Positions 21,381 through 31,999 of a DNA stretch of 64,000 bases are shown here, in pieces (position 1 is the stretch's first letter; every line of letters starts with the position of its first letter). Both the position numbers and the translations under genes were made by a program. Location of the stretch: contig JAPVLO010000383.1 of the NCBI GenBank assembly GCA_027257055.1, positions 62,001 through 126,000 on the forward strand. Direction: 5' to 3'. This DNA is from Cephalopachus bancanus (Eukaryota; Chordata; Mammalia; Primates; Tarsiidae). A model generated the notes under the pieces. It did not search any database and was not told the origin of the DNA. It saw only the letters and a program-made list of their open reading frames with translations.

Positions 21381-23240
21381 ACACATACCGTTCGTTAGTC
21401 TCTCTTCCAGCTTGATGCAGTGCAACCGAGACCAGAATGCCCTAAATGAATGTGAACAGCACCTCCCAAGACGTTATAAGCTAAAACCAAAGACCTATAT
21501 TCAGGGTTAGCGTAGGCAATCGTAAAAGAGTGAGCATTGTTTCAGAAATTGGAAACAGCAAATGTTAGTCATTTGAAACAGCAAATTCTAATCTGGGGAC
21601 AGAGACAGTTACATAGTTACTTATGTTGCAAAAGCCATGTTCTTGGCCAAAGCGAAGAAGTCCTAGCACTCTGCTGTTTCTGACCGGTTCCTTCACGAAG
21701 TACCTCCAGGCTTTTGCGCAGTCGAGAAATAAACATCCACGTGGTCTAAGCCACTCTCACTGGGCTTGGTCTATCACCTACAGCCCAAGTTCACCTTCAC
21801 CGAGAGAGGGAGGATCCGGATGACCTGAGAAGCTTAGCTGGGTCGTCCTCCCTTCTGTCTGGCTGTCCATCGCAGGGAGGCGTGGAGCTCTGAGGCCTGC
21901 TGCCGGGGAAGAGAGCAAGAAGACACAACACGTGGTGTGGCATTTCAGTTGTGCATTGCAATGAAACACCCCGCCCTAACGTTTAGTCAATTGAAACAAC
22001 GATGTATTATTTCTCGTGGTTCTGGAACACGGATCGGCTAGGCTGGGCAGGCCAGCTTCATATGGTGTCAACCGGGATCTCCCGTGTGGCTCAGCTAGGA
22101 GCTGGCCACGTGGCCCATAACGATTCAGTGGTTTCTCCTGCGTGCCTTCACGTGGTAACTGGAGCCCAGGCGGGCGAAAGCAAAAACTGCCAGGCCTTAT
22201 AAAGCCCAGGCCTAAAATTAGGCCTTTCACCACATGGGGACTGCTCAAAGCAAGTCACTGGGCTGGCCCAGATTCAGAGGGAGGGAAAAGAGATTTCAAC
22301 ACCTCGTGATGGGGAGAGAAAAAGGTGCCGGACGGTCTCTGTGCACAGAGATGGAGAGAGAAGTCAGATTCCGGCAAAGAAAACAAAGCGGTGGCACCTT
22401 GGAATCCAGTTTTTTGCCCCTTTGGCCCCGGGGACTCTAGATCTCTCTCTGTCAGACTCCCACCCCCTCCCTCCAGCCGTTGATCAATGCAACACACCAC
22501 CCTAACGTTCAGACCTGTAGAAAGACCGAGAGGGCTGGGAGAGGGAGGACACAGGGCCCCTGGGTGGCACAACCCGTGGCAGTCACGTTCCAAGGTCTAG
22601 CCTTTGGGCCGCGTGGGCTCCAAACGGAGTGAAAAATGTCAGGACCGTTGGGGAGGGGCATATGTGTGTGTGCACTGGGTTTTGACACGCGATCTATCCT
22701 CACTGTGGCCTGTAATCCCAACGCTTGCAAGCCACTGCCTTAGGACACAGCAGACGCTCTGTGGGTTGGTTCAAGGCGGGCTGCCTCCTTCTGGGAGGGG
22801 CCCTTTGGGGCTCACTGACTCTGTTCCTCCTCCCGCCCTCTGTGAGGACGTCTCTCCTTGTCTGCACAGTATGGCTGGTGTCACACTGTGATCCATCCAG
22901 CTCCAATCTTATATTGTCCCACCCCTGACTCTTGCAAGTGAAATTCTGCTTTTCGCAAGGTCTCGTTGCTTCTTGCTGGGTCTTTTTTGCTTGTCTGTTT
23001 GTTTGTTTTCTGATCACTTTCAGAAAATCTCCAAATGACCTGTGTCACTCATCCCTTAGGATGTGGAAGACAGCTGTGATTTCCACCAGACCTGGAATTG
23101 CTTCTGGCATCTGGCAATGGGCCTCCCCACAACTTCTCGTCTGGGGAACCACCCCCTTCCAATAGGCTGTCCTGTAGAGTGGGCATGTGACATGTGACAT
23201 GGGCTGGCTACCATCTTTCTGATATTAGACACGTGGTTCA
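21381..23240. other. Mostly unannotated, with an old-repeat-like block
   Basis: About 21985-22330 resembles an ancient interspersed repeat ('tatttctcgtggttctggaa', 'agcaagtcactgggctggcc', 'cagattcagagggagg'), but I cannot name it. The rest (22340-23240) is moderately GC-rich with many overlapping short frames and no recognised domain. Confidence 0.35.
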
Positions 23241-23242
23241 TA

Positions 23243-23510
23243 GTTTTTTGTTTTTGTTTTTTTCTTTTTTGAGTTGGAGTCTCACTCCTGTTGCCCAGGT
23301 TAGAGAGCATTGGCACACTCAAGGCTACCACAGCCTCTACCTGCTGGGCTCTGGTGATCCTTCCGCCTCAGCCTTCAAGTAGCTGGAAATACAGGCTCAC
23401 GCCACCACACCCAGCTAGTTTCTGTGATCTCACCAAGTTGCCCAGGCTGGTCTCAAACCCCCAGGCTCAGGCAATTCTCTCCATCCCAAAGTGCTGAGCC
23501 ACCGTGCAAA
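23243..23510 (-). mobile_element. Alu, antisense, with left-arm deletions
   Basis: Interrupted T-run, 'gagttggagtctcactcctg', end near 'caaagtgctgagccaccgtgc'. The linker is shortened ('ctagtttctgtgatctcacc'), so part of the left arm is lost. Confidence 0.88.
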
Positions 23511-23905
23511 TCAGCATTTTCTGTAGTCACTGCTTGGATTTCAGGAAGGGGGTTGGGCCCCCTGGACTCATAAGTAAAGCCATCCTTGGCAAGAGGTGCT
23601 GGTGGTATGAGCTAAGAGTGGACCCCAGGATGGTTGTGGAAAGGGAGGGTGTTAGGAAACCAGAGTCAGTGTCAGGCGAATGCAATGATGTGCACGGCAC
23701 AAGCAGCAAGTGGGTGTGTCCACTGGGAACGGTGACAGGAAACAAGTAGTGTTAAGTGAATAGAGACCACGTAAGGAGGGCTCCCTGTAGGGCCACAACT
23801 GGACTAACCCAATTAGCAGGCAATTAAAACATTTTTTTCAGATTTATGATGCTTTGTTTAGAGGAGAACATTATTATATATAATGACTGAGTAAAAATAA
23901 AGACA
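23511..23905. other. Unique sequence, no feature seen
   Basis: Open on both strands at 23504-23749 but with no recognisable protein. Confidence 0.4.
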
Positions 23906-24212
23906 CCAGCCAGGCGCGGTGGCTCACGCTTATAATCCCAGCACTTTGGGAGGCCGAGGGGAGAGGATTGTCTAAGCCTACGGGTTCGAGGCCAGCCTGG
24001 GCAACTTGGCGAGACCTCATCTCTACAATAAATTGAAAAATTAGCTGGGTGTGGTAGCGCGCACCTGTGGTTCCAGCTACTTGGAAGGCTGAGACGGAAG
24101 GATCACCGGAGCCCAGCAGGCCGAGGCTGCGGTGGCCATGAGCATGCCACTGCACTCCAGCCTGGGCAACAGAGTAAGATTCCGACTCCAAAAAATAAAA
24201 ATAAAATAAAGA
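23906..24212 (+). mobile_element. Alu with TSD, canonical head
   Basis: Head 'gccaggcgcggtggctcacg' keeps the ordinary A-box region, whereas the right arm ('ggtggccatgagcatgccac') is the lineage type. Flanked by 'aaataaagacacc' / 'aaataaagactcc'. Confidence 0.92.
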
Positions 24213-24929
24213 CTCCTGGAAGTATAGCGATTTGTCTCTTGTTTTTCATTGTAATCGCTTTTTTAAAAAGACCAGAAGCACAAAAATTGTAGGGCCAGAA
24301 AAGGATATCTTCGGATTGAATTGCTGTGAGTTATTCTAGAATGGCAGAATGTGAGAAGAGACACAACAAGTCACAGGGGCCCGTGAGGGTTGGCCCTTCC
24401 TAGATGGTGGCTTCCTGGGTGGAAGATCCCTGGTAGCAGACGCTCTTTGGAAGACACCAAAAAACAAATTACTGCAATTAAAAAAAGAGCTTGTCGAGAT
24501 AGCTCACCGAATATGATGAACACTTAACTAAGAACATAATGAACCCTACCCACTTTCTAATCCGCCAAGGAAATACATCTAGGAGTAAAACACAGAGAGC
24601 TTCCAACACACAGGACAGCCCGAACAGCCGACGGAGAGGCGCTGGTGACACAGGACCATTAGAAGGTGCCACTCCCAGTGTCTGTTCTCAAGGGACAGCC
24701 CAAAACTCAAGAAGCTCTTAATGACCACAGTTTACAAAGAAGCATCACCTCTTCCTTTCTGCTGTTTTCCTTCTGTAAAAGTCTTCAAGGAGCCGCGAGC
24801 ATCTCTGATGCCCCTTGTCTTGGGTTTCTTATTTCTGGGCCCCACCTGTTTCAAGGGACTTTTATACAATCTCTGCTGAAGCATTAGGTGTCTTGCCTGC
24901 TTCCATGAGAATCCTTAAAAATCACCCCT
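24213..24929. other. Unique sequence, no feature seen
   Basis: No recognised gene or repeat. Confidence 0.4.
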
Positions 24930-25227
24930 GCTAGCCAGGCTCGGTGGCTCAGCCTGTAATCCCAGGCTTTGGGAAGCCGAGGTGAGTGAATTGCCTGAGC
25001 CCGCAGGTTTGAGACCCACCTGGGCAACTTGGCGAGACCTCATCTCTACAATAAATCAAAAAATCAGCCGGGCGTGGTGGTGCATGCCTATAGTTTCGGC
25101 TCCTTGGAAGGCTGAAGCGGAAGGTTTGCCGGAGTCCAGCAGGTCGAGGCTGTGATGGCCGTGAGCGTGCCACTGCACTCCAGCCTGGGCAACAGAGTGA
25201 GACTCCAACTCAAAAAAAAAAAAAAAA
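24930..25227 (+). mobile_element. Alu with perfect 15-16 bp TSD
   Basis: 'agccaggctcggtggctcag' to A-run. 'aaaaatcacccctgct' flanks it on both sides. Confidence 0.95.
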
Positions 25228-25720
25228 TCACCCCTGCTGCTAGAATCCCACTTGGTCCAGCTTACGTTTTTCCTTTTTCTAATCATGACTGCTCGATTCC
25301 AGCAATTCTTCCAAGTTGTTTGGCATAGAGATGATCACACAGTTCACCCAAAACTTCCAGAATGTCAGATCCGAAAGCGTGCTCCAGCGCCTGACCTGAC
25401 ATTTCTCTGAGACTCTCCCTCCTTGGTTTTCCATATGATACTTTCCACTGGTTTTCCTGCGATCATCGGGTGATCCTTCCTTTTCTGTTCTCTGGGGCTG
25501 TCTGAATGATCTCATCACAGCCAACAGTGCTTTTTCGTAGTAAACATGTCCACTGGGTTGTTTTATTTGCACCTCAAACAATCTCGGAGTGTCCCAAAGC
25601 AGTCTTATGAGGCCCCCTATTTCGGTTAACTGCCTCCATCAACCAAGCCAGAAAACGGACATCAACCTTTCTCTCCCACCTCCCCCAAAGTCAACAAGAC
25701 CTCTCTACAGACATGACCCT
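25228..25720. other. Unique sequence, no feature seen
   Basis: Minus frame 25279-25581 is open for 100 codons with no recognisable domain or splice sites. Confidence 0.4.
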
Positions 25721-25735
25721 AGTTCAAGCTCTTTT

Positions 25736-26294
25736 CTTTCTCTTTTTTTTCTTTTAATTTTTATTTTGAAATCGTGGGGTACCATTCAGGGTTAGGTATG
25801 CAAGTGCTCACTGTGCAGGCACCCTTATTGATGAGGTGTGCCCCCCCTCCCCAGGCGGACATCGACTACTGTCAATCCCAGCTATCCCCCCCAACCCCCC
25901 TCCCCACAGTTTCCCGCTACTTTCAATCCCTTTCCTACAGTAATATGGTAGTTGTTCAAGGTTCACTTATGAGTGAGAACATGTGATACTCAGCTCTCTG
26001 TTTCTGTGAGAGATCACTCAGTTTTATAAGCTCTAATTCCATCCAGGTTGCTGCGAAGTTCATGATTTTGTTCTTTATGGCTGCGTAATATTCCGTCGTG
26101 TATAGGTACCACATTTTTTTTTTATCCAGTCCTCTTTTGATGGGCAGCATGGTTGGTTCCATGTTCTTGCTGCTATGAACAAGGCTGCAATAAACATGTG
26201 TGTGCAGGTGTCTTTTTTATAGGGTGACCTGAGCTCTTCCAGGTATATTCCCAGTAGGGGGATTGCAGGGTCATATGGAAGGTCGATTTTTAGG
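25736..26294 (-). mobile_element. L1 3' part, antisense, with TSD
   Basis: Antisense L1 tail ('ttttaatttttattttgaaa', 'gttaggtatgcaagtgctca') through two decayed 3' UTR modules to 'ttcccagtagggggattgca'. Flanked by 'agttcaagctctttt' at 25721-25735 and 26295-26309. An older copy than most L1 tails here. Confidence 0.92.
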
Positions 26295-26344
26295 AGTTCA
26301 AGCTCTTTTTGCCCCTCATTTTTTTCTCTTAAGTCTGGGTTGCA

Positions 26345-27019
26345 TCAGAGAAATACAAATCAAAACCAAACCGAGATACCACCTCATCCCAGTAAGAATG
26401 GCCATCATTAATAAAACAAACAACAGACATGCTGGTGAGGATGCGGAGAAAAAGGAGCACTTCTACACTGCTGGTGGGAATGTAAACTGGTGCAACCTCT
26501 TTGAAAAACAGTGTGGCGATTTCTGAAGGAACTGGAAATTGACCTTCCATTTGACCCAGCAATTCCCCTATTGGGAATAAAACCAGAGGAACTCAAACCG
26601 TCCTACCAAAAAGATACCTGCACATGCATGTTTGTTGCAGCTCTGTTCACAATGGCAAAAACATGGAACCAACCGTGGTGTTGCTCATCGAAGCTGGACT
26701 GGATAAAGAAAATGTGGTCCATATACATAATGGAATATTATGCAGCCATGAAAAAGGACCAACATATGGACTTCGCAGCAACTTGGATGGATTTGGAGTC
26801 GATCACACTCAGTACTCTATCACAGAAACAAAGAACAGAGGACCCTATGCTCTCACTCATAAGTGGACCTTGAACAATTATCATAATACTCTAAGAAAGG
26901 GATTGGCAGCTAAGGGAAACTGCCAGGGGAGGGAGGGGCACCCCTCATCAGTAAGGCTACCTGCATAATCAACGTTTGTATACCTACCCCTGAATCGTAC
27001 CCCACATCTTTAACAAAAA
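26345..27019 (+). mobile_element. L1 3' part, sense, with TSD
   Basis: Starts 'tcagagaaatacaaatcaaa' (3' end of ORF2 region), runs through 'gatgcggagaaaaaggagca' to the 3' UTR with a single hairpin/G-tract module and 'accccacatctttaac'. Flanked by 'aagtctgggttgca' at 26331-26344 and 27020-27033. The frame at 26511-26873 is L1 sequence, not a gene. Confidence 0.95.
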
Positions 27020-27314
27020 AAGTCTGGGTTGCACTCTGTCACCCAGGCTGGAGGGTAGTGGCATGACCACGGCTCGTCACAGCCTCAACTTCCCAGTCTC
27101 AAGCAATCCTCCAGCCTCAGCCTCCTGAGTAGCTGGAACCACAGGCACGCCACCATGCCTGGCTATTTTTTGATTTTTTTAAAAATTATTTTAGCAATGG
27201 GGGGGGTCTCACCAGGTTGCTCAGGCTGCTCTTAAACACCTGTGTTCAAGCAACCCTCCCACCTCGGCCTCCCAGAGTGCTGGGATTCCAGGCATCCGTC
27301 GCCATGATGGGCCC
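27020..27314 (-). mobile_element. AluJ-like element, antisense
   Basis: 'ggttgcactctgtcacccag' to 'ggattccaggcatccgtcgcc'. Its poly(T) side lies at 26318-26330, so the sense L1 above inserted at the Alu tail boundary and split T-run from body. Confidence 0.85.
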
Positions 27315-27478
27315 CTAAATTAACTTTCCATCTGGTCTCTGAGCCTCGATGCTTCCTCACATCATCTTTGCCCACACCCTGCCTTCCTCCCTCACTGCTG
27401 AACTCTGTGATTTTCTGAAGGTGCAAATAGGATGACGTGACACTTTTACTGGAAGTCCGTCAGTGGCTTTAAGTATCT

Positions 27479-27608
27479 ACAGCGTGGCTTCTCAAACATT
27501 AATGTGACTCTGAATCCCCTGGGGATCTTGTTAAAACGTGATTTTGACCGGAGTGGCATCTTGCAAAGTTCACACGATTCTGCCAGGCCTCGGACTACAC
27601 TTAGAGTA
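27479..27608 (+). mobile_element. MER5A-like hAT MITE
   Basis: 'cagcgtggcttctcaaacat', 'tgtgactctgaatcccctgg', 'ggatcttgttaaaacgtgat', ending 'cggactacacttagagtagc'. Family order of MER5 ('cagtggttctcaaacttt ... accacactttgagaacc'). Confidence 0.75.
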
Positions 27609-27889
27609 GCGGGGGGGGCAGGGTAACCTCCAAATCTCACAGCACAGAAGACCAAGCCCTTTCCAACCCAGCGCATTGCCTAGATTGATGAATACGTCCA
27701 CGATGCCTCTGTCACACCAAGCCTTGATTCCGTCTTGGTCCCTTGTACATGTTGCTGCCTTTGACTAATGCTCTCACCTTTCAGTCTCTTCCCACCCCCA
27801 GGAAGCTTCTTTCGATCGATTGAGTACTTGGTTGATTGATCGATCATTCATTCGTTGATTCATTCACGACTGAGCCTGAGAATGACATG

Positions 27890-28018
27890 CAGAGCCAGCT
27901 CCTTGGAAGACTGAGGCGGAAGGATTGCCGGAGCCCAACAGAGTGAGGCTGTGGTGACTGGGAGCGTGCCACTGCAGTCCAGCCTGGGTGACAGAGTGAG
28001 ACTTCAACTCAGAAAGAA
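27890..28018 (+). mobile_element. Alu right-arm fragment (FRAM-like) with TSD
   Basis: Begins 'gcagagccagctccttggaa' and ends 'gagacttcaactcagaaag'. Flanked by 'agaatgaca' on both sides, so it inserted as a 5'-truncated Alu. Confidence 0.85.
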
Positions 28019-28032
28019 AAAAGAATGACAGC

Positions 28033-28338
28033 CTAGGCCAGGCACAGTGGCTCACACCTGTGATCCCGGCATTTTGGGAGGCCGAGATGGGAGAATTGCT
28101 TGAGTTCAGGAGTTCAAAACCAGTCTGAGCAGAATAGCAAGAACTCAACTCTACAAAAAATTGTTTTAAAAAATTAGCTGGGCATGGTGGTGCACGCCTG
28201 TAGTCCCCACTGCTCAGAAGGCTGAGGTAGGAGGACCGCGTGAGCCCAGGAGACTGAGGCGTGGGTGAGCTGTGACCGTGTCACTGCACGCCAGTCTAGG
28301 CGACCAAGTGAGACCACAACTTAAGAAAAAGAAAAAGA
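28033..28338 (+). mobile_element. AluJ-like element
   Basis: 'taggccaggcacagtggctc' to 'gaccacaacttaagaaaaag'. Diverged right arm 'gagctgtgaccgtgtcactg'. Confidence 0.88.
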
Positions 28339-29117
28339 TGTGCTAACCCTCCGACTTTCCTTCTCCTCCCAAGCTCTGCAGGGCTGGGGTGGGAATGGGT
28401 CCAGAGTCTCACCTCGCCGACCACTTCTCTTTCATCTTTTGCCCCTTGTTGAGATAGGCACCAGCTGTGGATGAGTCCACATTCAAAAGATAAAAACCAA
28501 ACACAATTTCTAGAAGAGCAGAGAACTAGATGTTTTACAAGCTCTTTAGTGGGAAATGGTTCAGTGATAGCACATTTGTTTCACATTTCCTAACAATCTA
28601 CCTTGGAGTCTTTACTACGGTGATCTTTTTTTTCTCTCAATAAAAATCTCTCTAAAATTTTCACAAGGCCAGTGGCGAGAGAACAGAATACATTAAGAGC
28701 CTTATGAAAAATATATGATACATCTCTCTGTGGAAATTATCTTTTAATAATTTCATTGGGTCGTCAATTGCTTATTTTTCTTCGAGCTTTATGGCTGTCT
28801 TTTCTTTTATCATTAGAAGTGGCTAATAAAAAGGTAGATTAAAATACACGTGGCTGTTTGAACATAATTTCCTACACCATGAACGCTGGGAAGCAATGTT
28901 TACATAAGAGATGATCAAGCCACTCTTCTGAGCCCAGAAAAGATATTATCGTAGGAAGAACAATTTGCCTAATATTACTGAGCCCTTTGGGACAGGCTTA
29001 TCTCTTGCCATGTCCAGCAACACAATCCCACATCTTCTTAATCTTGGAAACTGCTGAGCTTTCGACACATTTCTATACTTTTGTATATGCTGTTTGCTCT
29101 GCTTAAAACTCCCCATG
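28339..29117. other. Unique AT-rich sequence
   Basis: Free of recognisable repeats for nearly 800 bp. About 28735-28960 has TAAT-rich motifs ('taataatttcattgggtcgt') that look like a conserved non-coding element. This is an impression only, as conservation cannot be judged from one sequence. Confidence 0.4.
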
Positions 29118-29432
29118 TGGGCCGGGCACAATGGCTCGTGCCTGTAATGCCAGCACTTTGGGAGGCCGAGGCCGGAGAACTGCTTGAGCCCAAGAGTTTG
29201 AGACCAGCCCGGGTGACAGAGTGAGACCTCGTCTACAAAATAAATAAATAAATAAAAATAAAAAATTAGCCAGGCATGGTGGTGTGCACCTGTTGTTTCA
29301 GTTACTCAGGAGGCTGAGGTGGAAGGATCGTCTGAATCTAGGAGGTCGAGGCTGCAGTGAACCATGATTGTGCCGCTGCACTCCAGCCTGGACAGCAAAG
29401 TAAGACTCCAACTCAAACTAACAAACAAATAA
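29118..29432 (+). mobile_element. AluJ-like element, first of three stacked Alus
   Basis: 'gggccgggcacaatggctcg' to 'agactccaactcaaactaac'. Linker carries an (AAAT)n run. Upstream target 'aaaactccccatgtg'. Confidence 0.9.
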
Positions 29433-29448
29433 AAACCTCCCCATCGGC

Positions 29449-29745
29449 CAGGTTTGGTCGCTCAGTCTGTCATCCCAGCACTTTGAGAGGCCGAGGCGAG
29501 TGGATTGCCTGAGCCCACGGGTTCGAGACCAGCCTGGGCAACTTGGCAAGACCTCACCTCTAAATTAAAAAAAAAAAAAAATTAGCGTCGTAAACGTGCG
29601 CCTGTAGTTCCAGCTACTTGGAAGACTGAGGCGGAAGGATCGCTGGCACCCAACATGTCAAAGCCGGGGTGGCCAAGAACGTGCACTGCACTCCAGCCTG
29701 GGCGACGGAGTGAGACTCCAACTCAAATAAATAAAAAATAAAAAA
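29449..29745 (+). mobile_element. Alu, second of the stack
   Basis: 'ggccaggtttggtcgctcag' to 'gagactccaactcaaataaa'. Preceded by the target copy 'aaaacctccccatc' at about 29435-29448. Confidence 0.92.
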
Positions 29746-29749
29746 CCAA

Positions 29750-30065
29750 GCCGGGCTCAGTGGCTCAGCCTGTAATCCCGCGCCTTTGGGAGGCTGAGGT
29801 GAGTGGATTGCCTGAGCCCGCGGGTTCGAGACCCGCCTGGGCAGCGAGACCTCATCTCTACAATAAATCAAAAAATCAGCTGGGCATGGTAGTGCATGCC
29901 TGTAATTCCGGCTACTTGGAAGGCTGAGATGGAAGGATCACCGGAGCCCAGCAGGTCGAGGCTGCGGTGGCCAGGAGCGGCCACTGCACTCCAGTCTGGG
30001 CAACAGAGTGAGACTCCAACTCAAAAAATAAAATAAAATAAATAAATGAATAAAAATAAAAATAA
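29750..30065 (+). mobile_element. Alu 'cccgcgccttt' subfamily, third of the stack
   Basis: 'gccgggctcagtggctcagc', 'cccgcgcctttgggaggctg', ending in (AAATA)n. Followed by 'aaaaacctccccatctg', a third copy of the target. Confidence 0.93.
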
Positions 30066-30339
30066 AAAACCTCCCCATCTGCCTGATGCTTCCTGGTTTG
30101 TCAGTCCTAGGTCAAATATCCCCTAAAACATTTGCACTGATTGCCTCCGCTGAGCTGGCCTCTTACTGAGTTACCTATAATGAGTCTCTGGCATTGCTGG
30201 AAAATATAATTTATTTGCGTGACCTGCAACCACACTCCGTTAGAGGCGGGGACTTGAGAACCCCTGGGCCAGGCCCAGGGTTGGCTTATATGATGCTTGC
30301 CAGGGAGTAGAATAACGCCCTGGCCCTCCGACTCCCCCT

Positions 30340-30690
30340 TTCAAAGATGTCCACATTGGAATCCCCAGCAGCTGTCAATGCATCGCCAGACGTTGGCCAA
30401 AGCGACTTTGCAGATGCAATTCGGGATCCTGACAGGGGGAGTTTATCCTGGATTATCATGTGGGTGGGCCCGATGGGATCACAGGGGTCTTTTCAGAAGG
30501 AGGCCGGAGGGTCAGTGTCAGAGTCTTTGCAGGCAGCCCCTGCAAGCTAGCAAGGGCCCAAAACGGATTCTCTCCTGGAGCCGGCAGAAAAGCAGGCCTT
30601 GACTTTGGACTTCTGACCTCCTGACCTTCGAGATATATTTGCGTGGCCCGAAGGCACTGGGTTTGAATAACTGGTGACCGCAGCAGGGGG
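30340..30690 (+). mobile_element. Ancient LTR-like repeat
   Basis: 'caaagatgtccacattggaa', 'gcgactttgcagatgcaatt', 'gtttatcctggattatcatg', 'tgggtgggcccgatgggatc', 'aaaacggattctctcctgga' and 'tttggacttctgacctcctg' follow a well-known old mammalian LTR consensus whose name I cannot fix. Frames at 30297-30602 are therefore not genes. Confidence 0.65.
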
Positions 30691-30991
30691 AAGCCTTAAT
30701 GTGTTTCAGGGACTGCATGGACAGAAAAGTGCCCCTGGGCTCACCTTGGCTGTCTCTGTGTCCTCACTGCGTCTTCGTGTCCCTTCCTGAGCCGCACGGG
30801 AGGCCACAGGCGGGGGCTCTGGGGCCAGACCAAGGCGCCTTGTGCACCCCGGGGTCCTGCCCCAGCGCTGCAGACAGCAGCCATCGGGCGAAGGCATGCG
30901 GGATCTTACGTGTCTCTGTCGCCAACCGGGACAAGGCCCTACCTGGTCGCGGTGGGAACTCTTACCTGGTCCGCAACTGACTTAAGAACTC

Positions 30992-31472
30992 TCCAGGGGA
31001 ACTCAAATCGTTCTACCAAAAAGATCCCTGCACACGCATGTTCGTTGTAGCTCCATTCACAATAGCAAACACATGGAACCAACCATGCTGCCCATCGAAG
31101 CTGGACTGGATTAAAAAAATGTGGTCCATATACACGATGGAATATTATGCAGTCATCAAGGACAAACATACGGACTTCGCAGCCACTTGGATGGATTTGG
31201 AGTCGATCATGCTCAGTGGTCTATCACAGAAACAAAGAACAGAGTCATCGGTTCTCACTCATAAGTGGAACTTGAACAATTATCATAACACTATAAGAAA
31301 GCATTTGGCAGTAGTGGGAAACTGTCAGGGGAGGGGGGTGGGATTGGCGGTTGATTGAGGCAAATTGCCAGGGGAGGGAGGGGCACACCTCATCTACAAG
31401 GGTCCCTGCACAATCAACGTTTGTATACCTGACCCTGTTTTGTACCCCACATCTTTATAATAAAAAAATCAA
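30992..31472 (+). mobile_element. L1 3' part inserted in the CpG island
   Basis: 'ccaggggaactcaaatcgtt', 'ctaccaaaaagatccctgca', 'agctggactggattaaaaaa', two 3' UTR modules, 'gtatacctgaccctgttttg' and 'accccacatctttataataa'. No clear TSD seen. GC-rich DNA lies directly on both sides. Confidence 0.92.
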
Positions 31473-31771
31473 AAATAACGATACTTCTCCCGGACCCCTC
31501 GAGGACGAGCACCGCAATCGCGCGACCCAGAGCGTCCCGCCCCCCGCCCCCCCACCGGAGGACGGGACCCGCCTCCCCCCGGGACCCCGCCTTCCTGACG
31601 CTCCCGAGTGACTTTCCGAAGCCCCGCGGCTTCCCCCTCCTCGGGGCCCCGGTTTCCCGCGACACGAGCGCTTTCTTTAAACAGCAGGTTTCCTTCCGCA
31701 GCGGGCACGGCCGGCGCGGGGGGGCGGGGCCCGCGACGACCTTGAACTCGCGTCCCTGCTCCTGCGCGGTC

Positions 31772-31790
31772 TGGCCTCTAGGGGGCGCTG
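31772..31790 (+). promoter_or_regulatory. CTCF-binding motif
   Basis: 'tggcctctagggggcgctg' differs at only a few positions from the vertebrate CTCF consensus 'tggccaccagggggcgcta', with the core 'agggggcgct' intact. Plus orientation, inside the CpG island. Confidence 0.8.
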
Positions 31791-31999
31791 CCGCCCAAGG
31801 CTGTGGCCAGGGTCGCCCGGCCCCGCCCCCGCGCGCCCGGGCCGCCGCCCACGTGTTTTCGCAGGAGAATCCGGCCACCTGCACGCGGGCCTTCCTCCCC
31901 TCGCGGGACATCGCCATTTTCCCCTCTTCCGTCTCGCTCCGGCTTTTTGTGCAAAATGCAGCCAAGAAGGTCAAGGACACGCCTGCTTTTTCAATGTCC

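Larger units (their letters stand above)
30700..31960. promoter_or_regulatory. CpG island, candidate promoter, split by an L1
   Basis: CpG-dense, GC-rich sequence at about 30760-30985 and 31485-31925, separated only by the L1 at 30992-31472. Elements seen: GC boxes 'ggggcggggc' (31721-31730) and 'ccccgccccc' (31821-31830), a CTCF-type motif (31772-31790), an E-box 'cacgtg' (31850-31855), and a YY1-type 'gccatttt' (31913-31920), which on the minus strand reads 'aaaatggcgatg', i.e. an ATG in YY1 context. On the minus strand good splice donors lie at about 30744 ('aag' then 'gtgagc') and 30965 ('cag' then 'gtaaga'). The likely job is a housekeeping-type promoter, probably firing leftward, but no protein is recognisable. 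Confidence 0.75.

Noticed and set aside
20994..21425. Minus-strand frame of 143 codons
   Set aside because: Typical antisense-Alu peptide (phrases like [13 protein letters not shown] recur throughout the window).
24478..24720. Possible nuclear mitochondrial insertion
   Set aside because: The A/C-rich phrase looked mitochondrial at first, but no mitochondrial gene order or protein could be read.
26511..26968. Frames resembling a conserved protein
   Set aside because: These are L1 3' end translations, repeated at 31.0 kb and elsewhere in the window.
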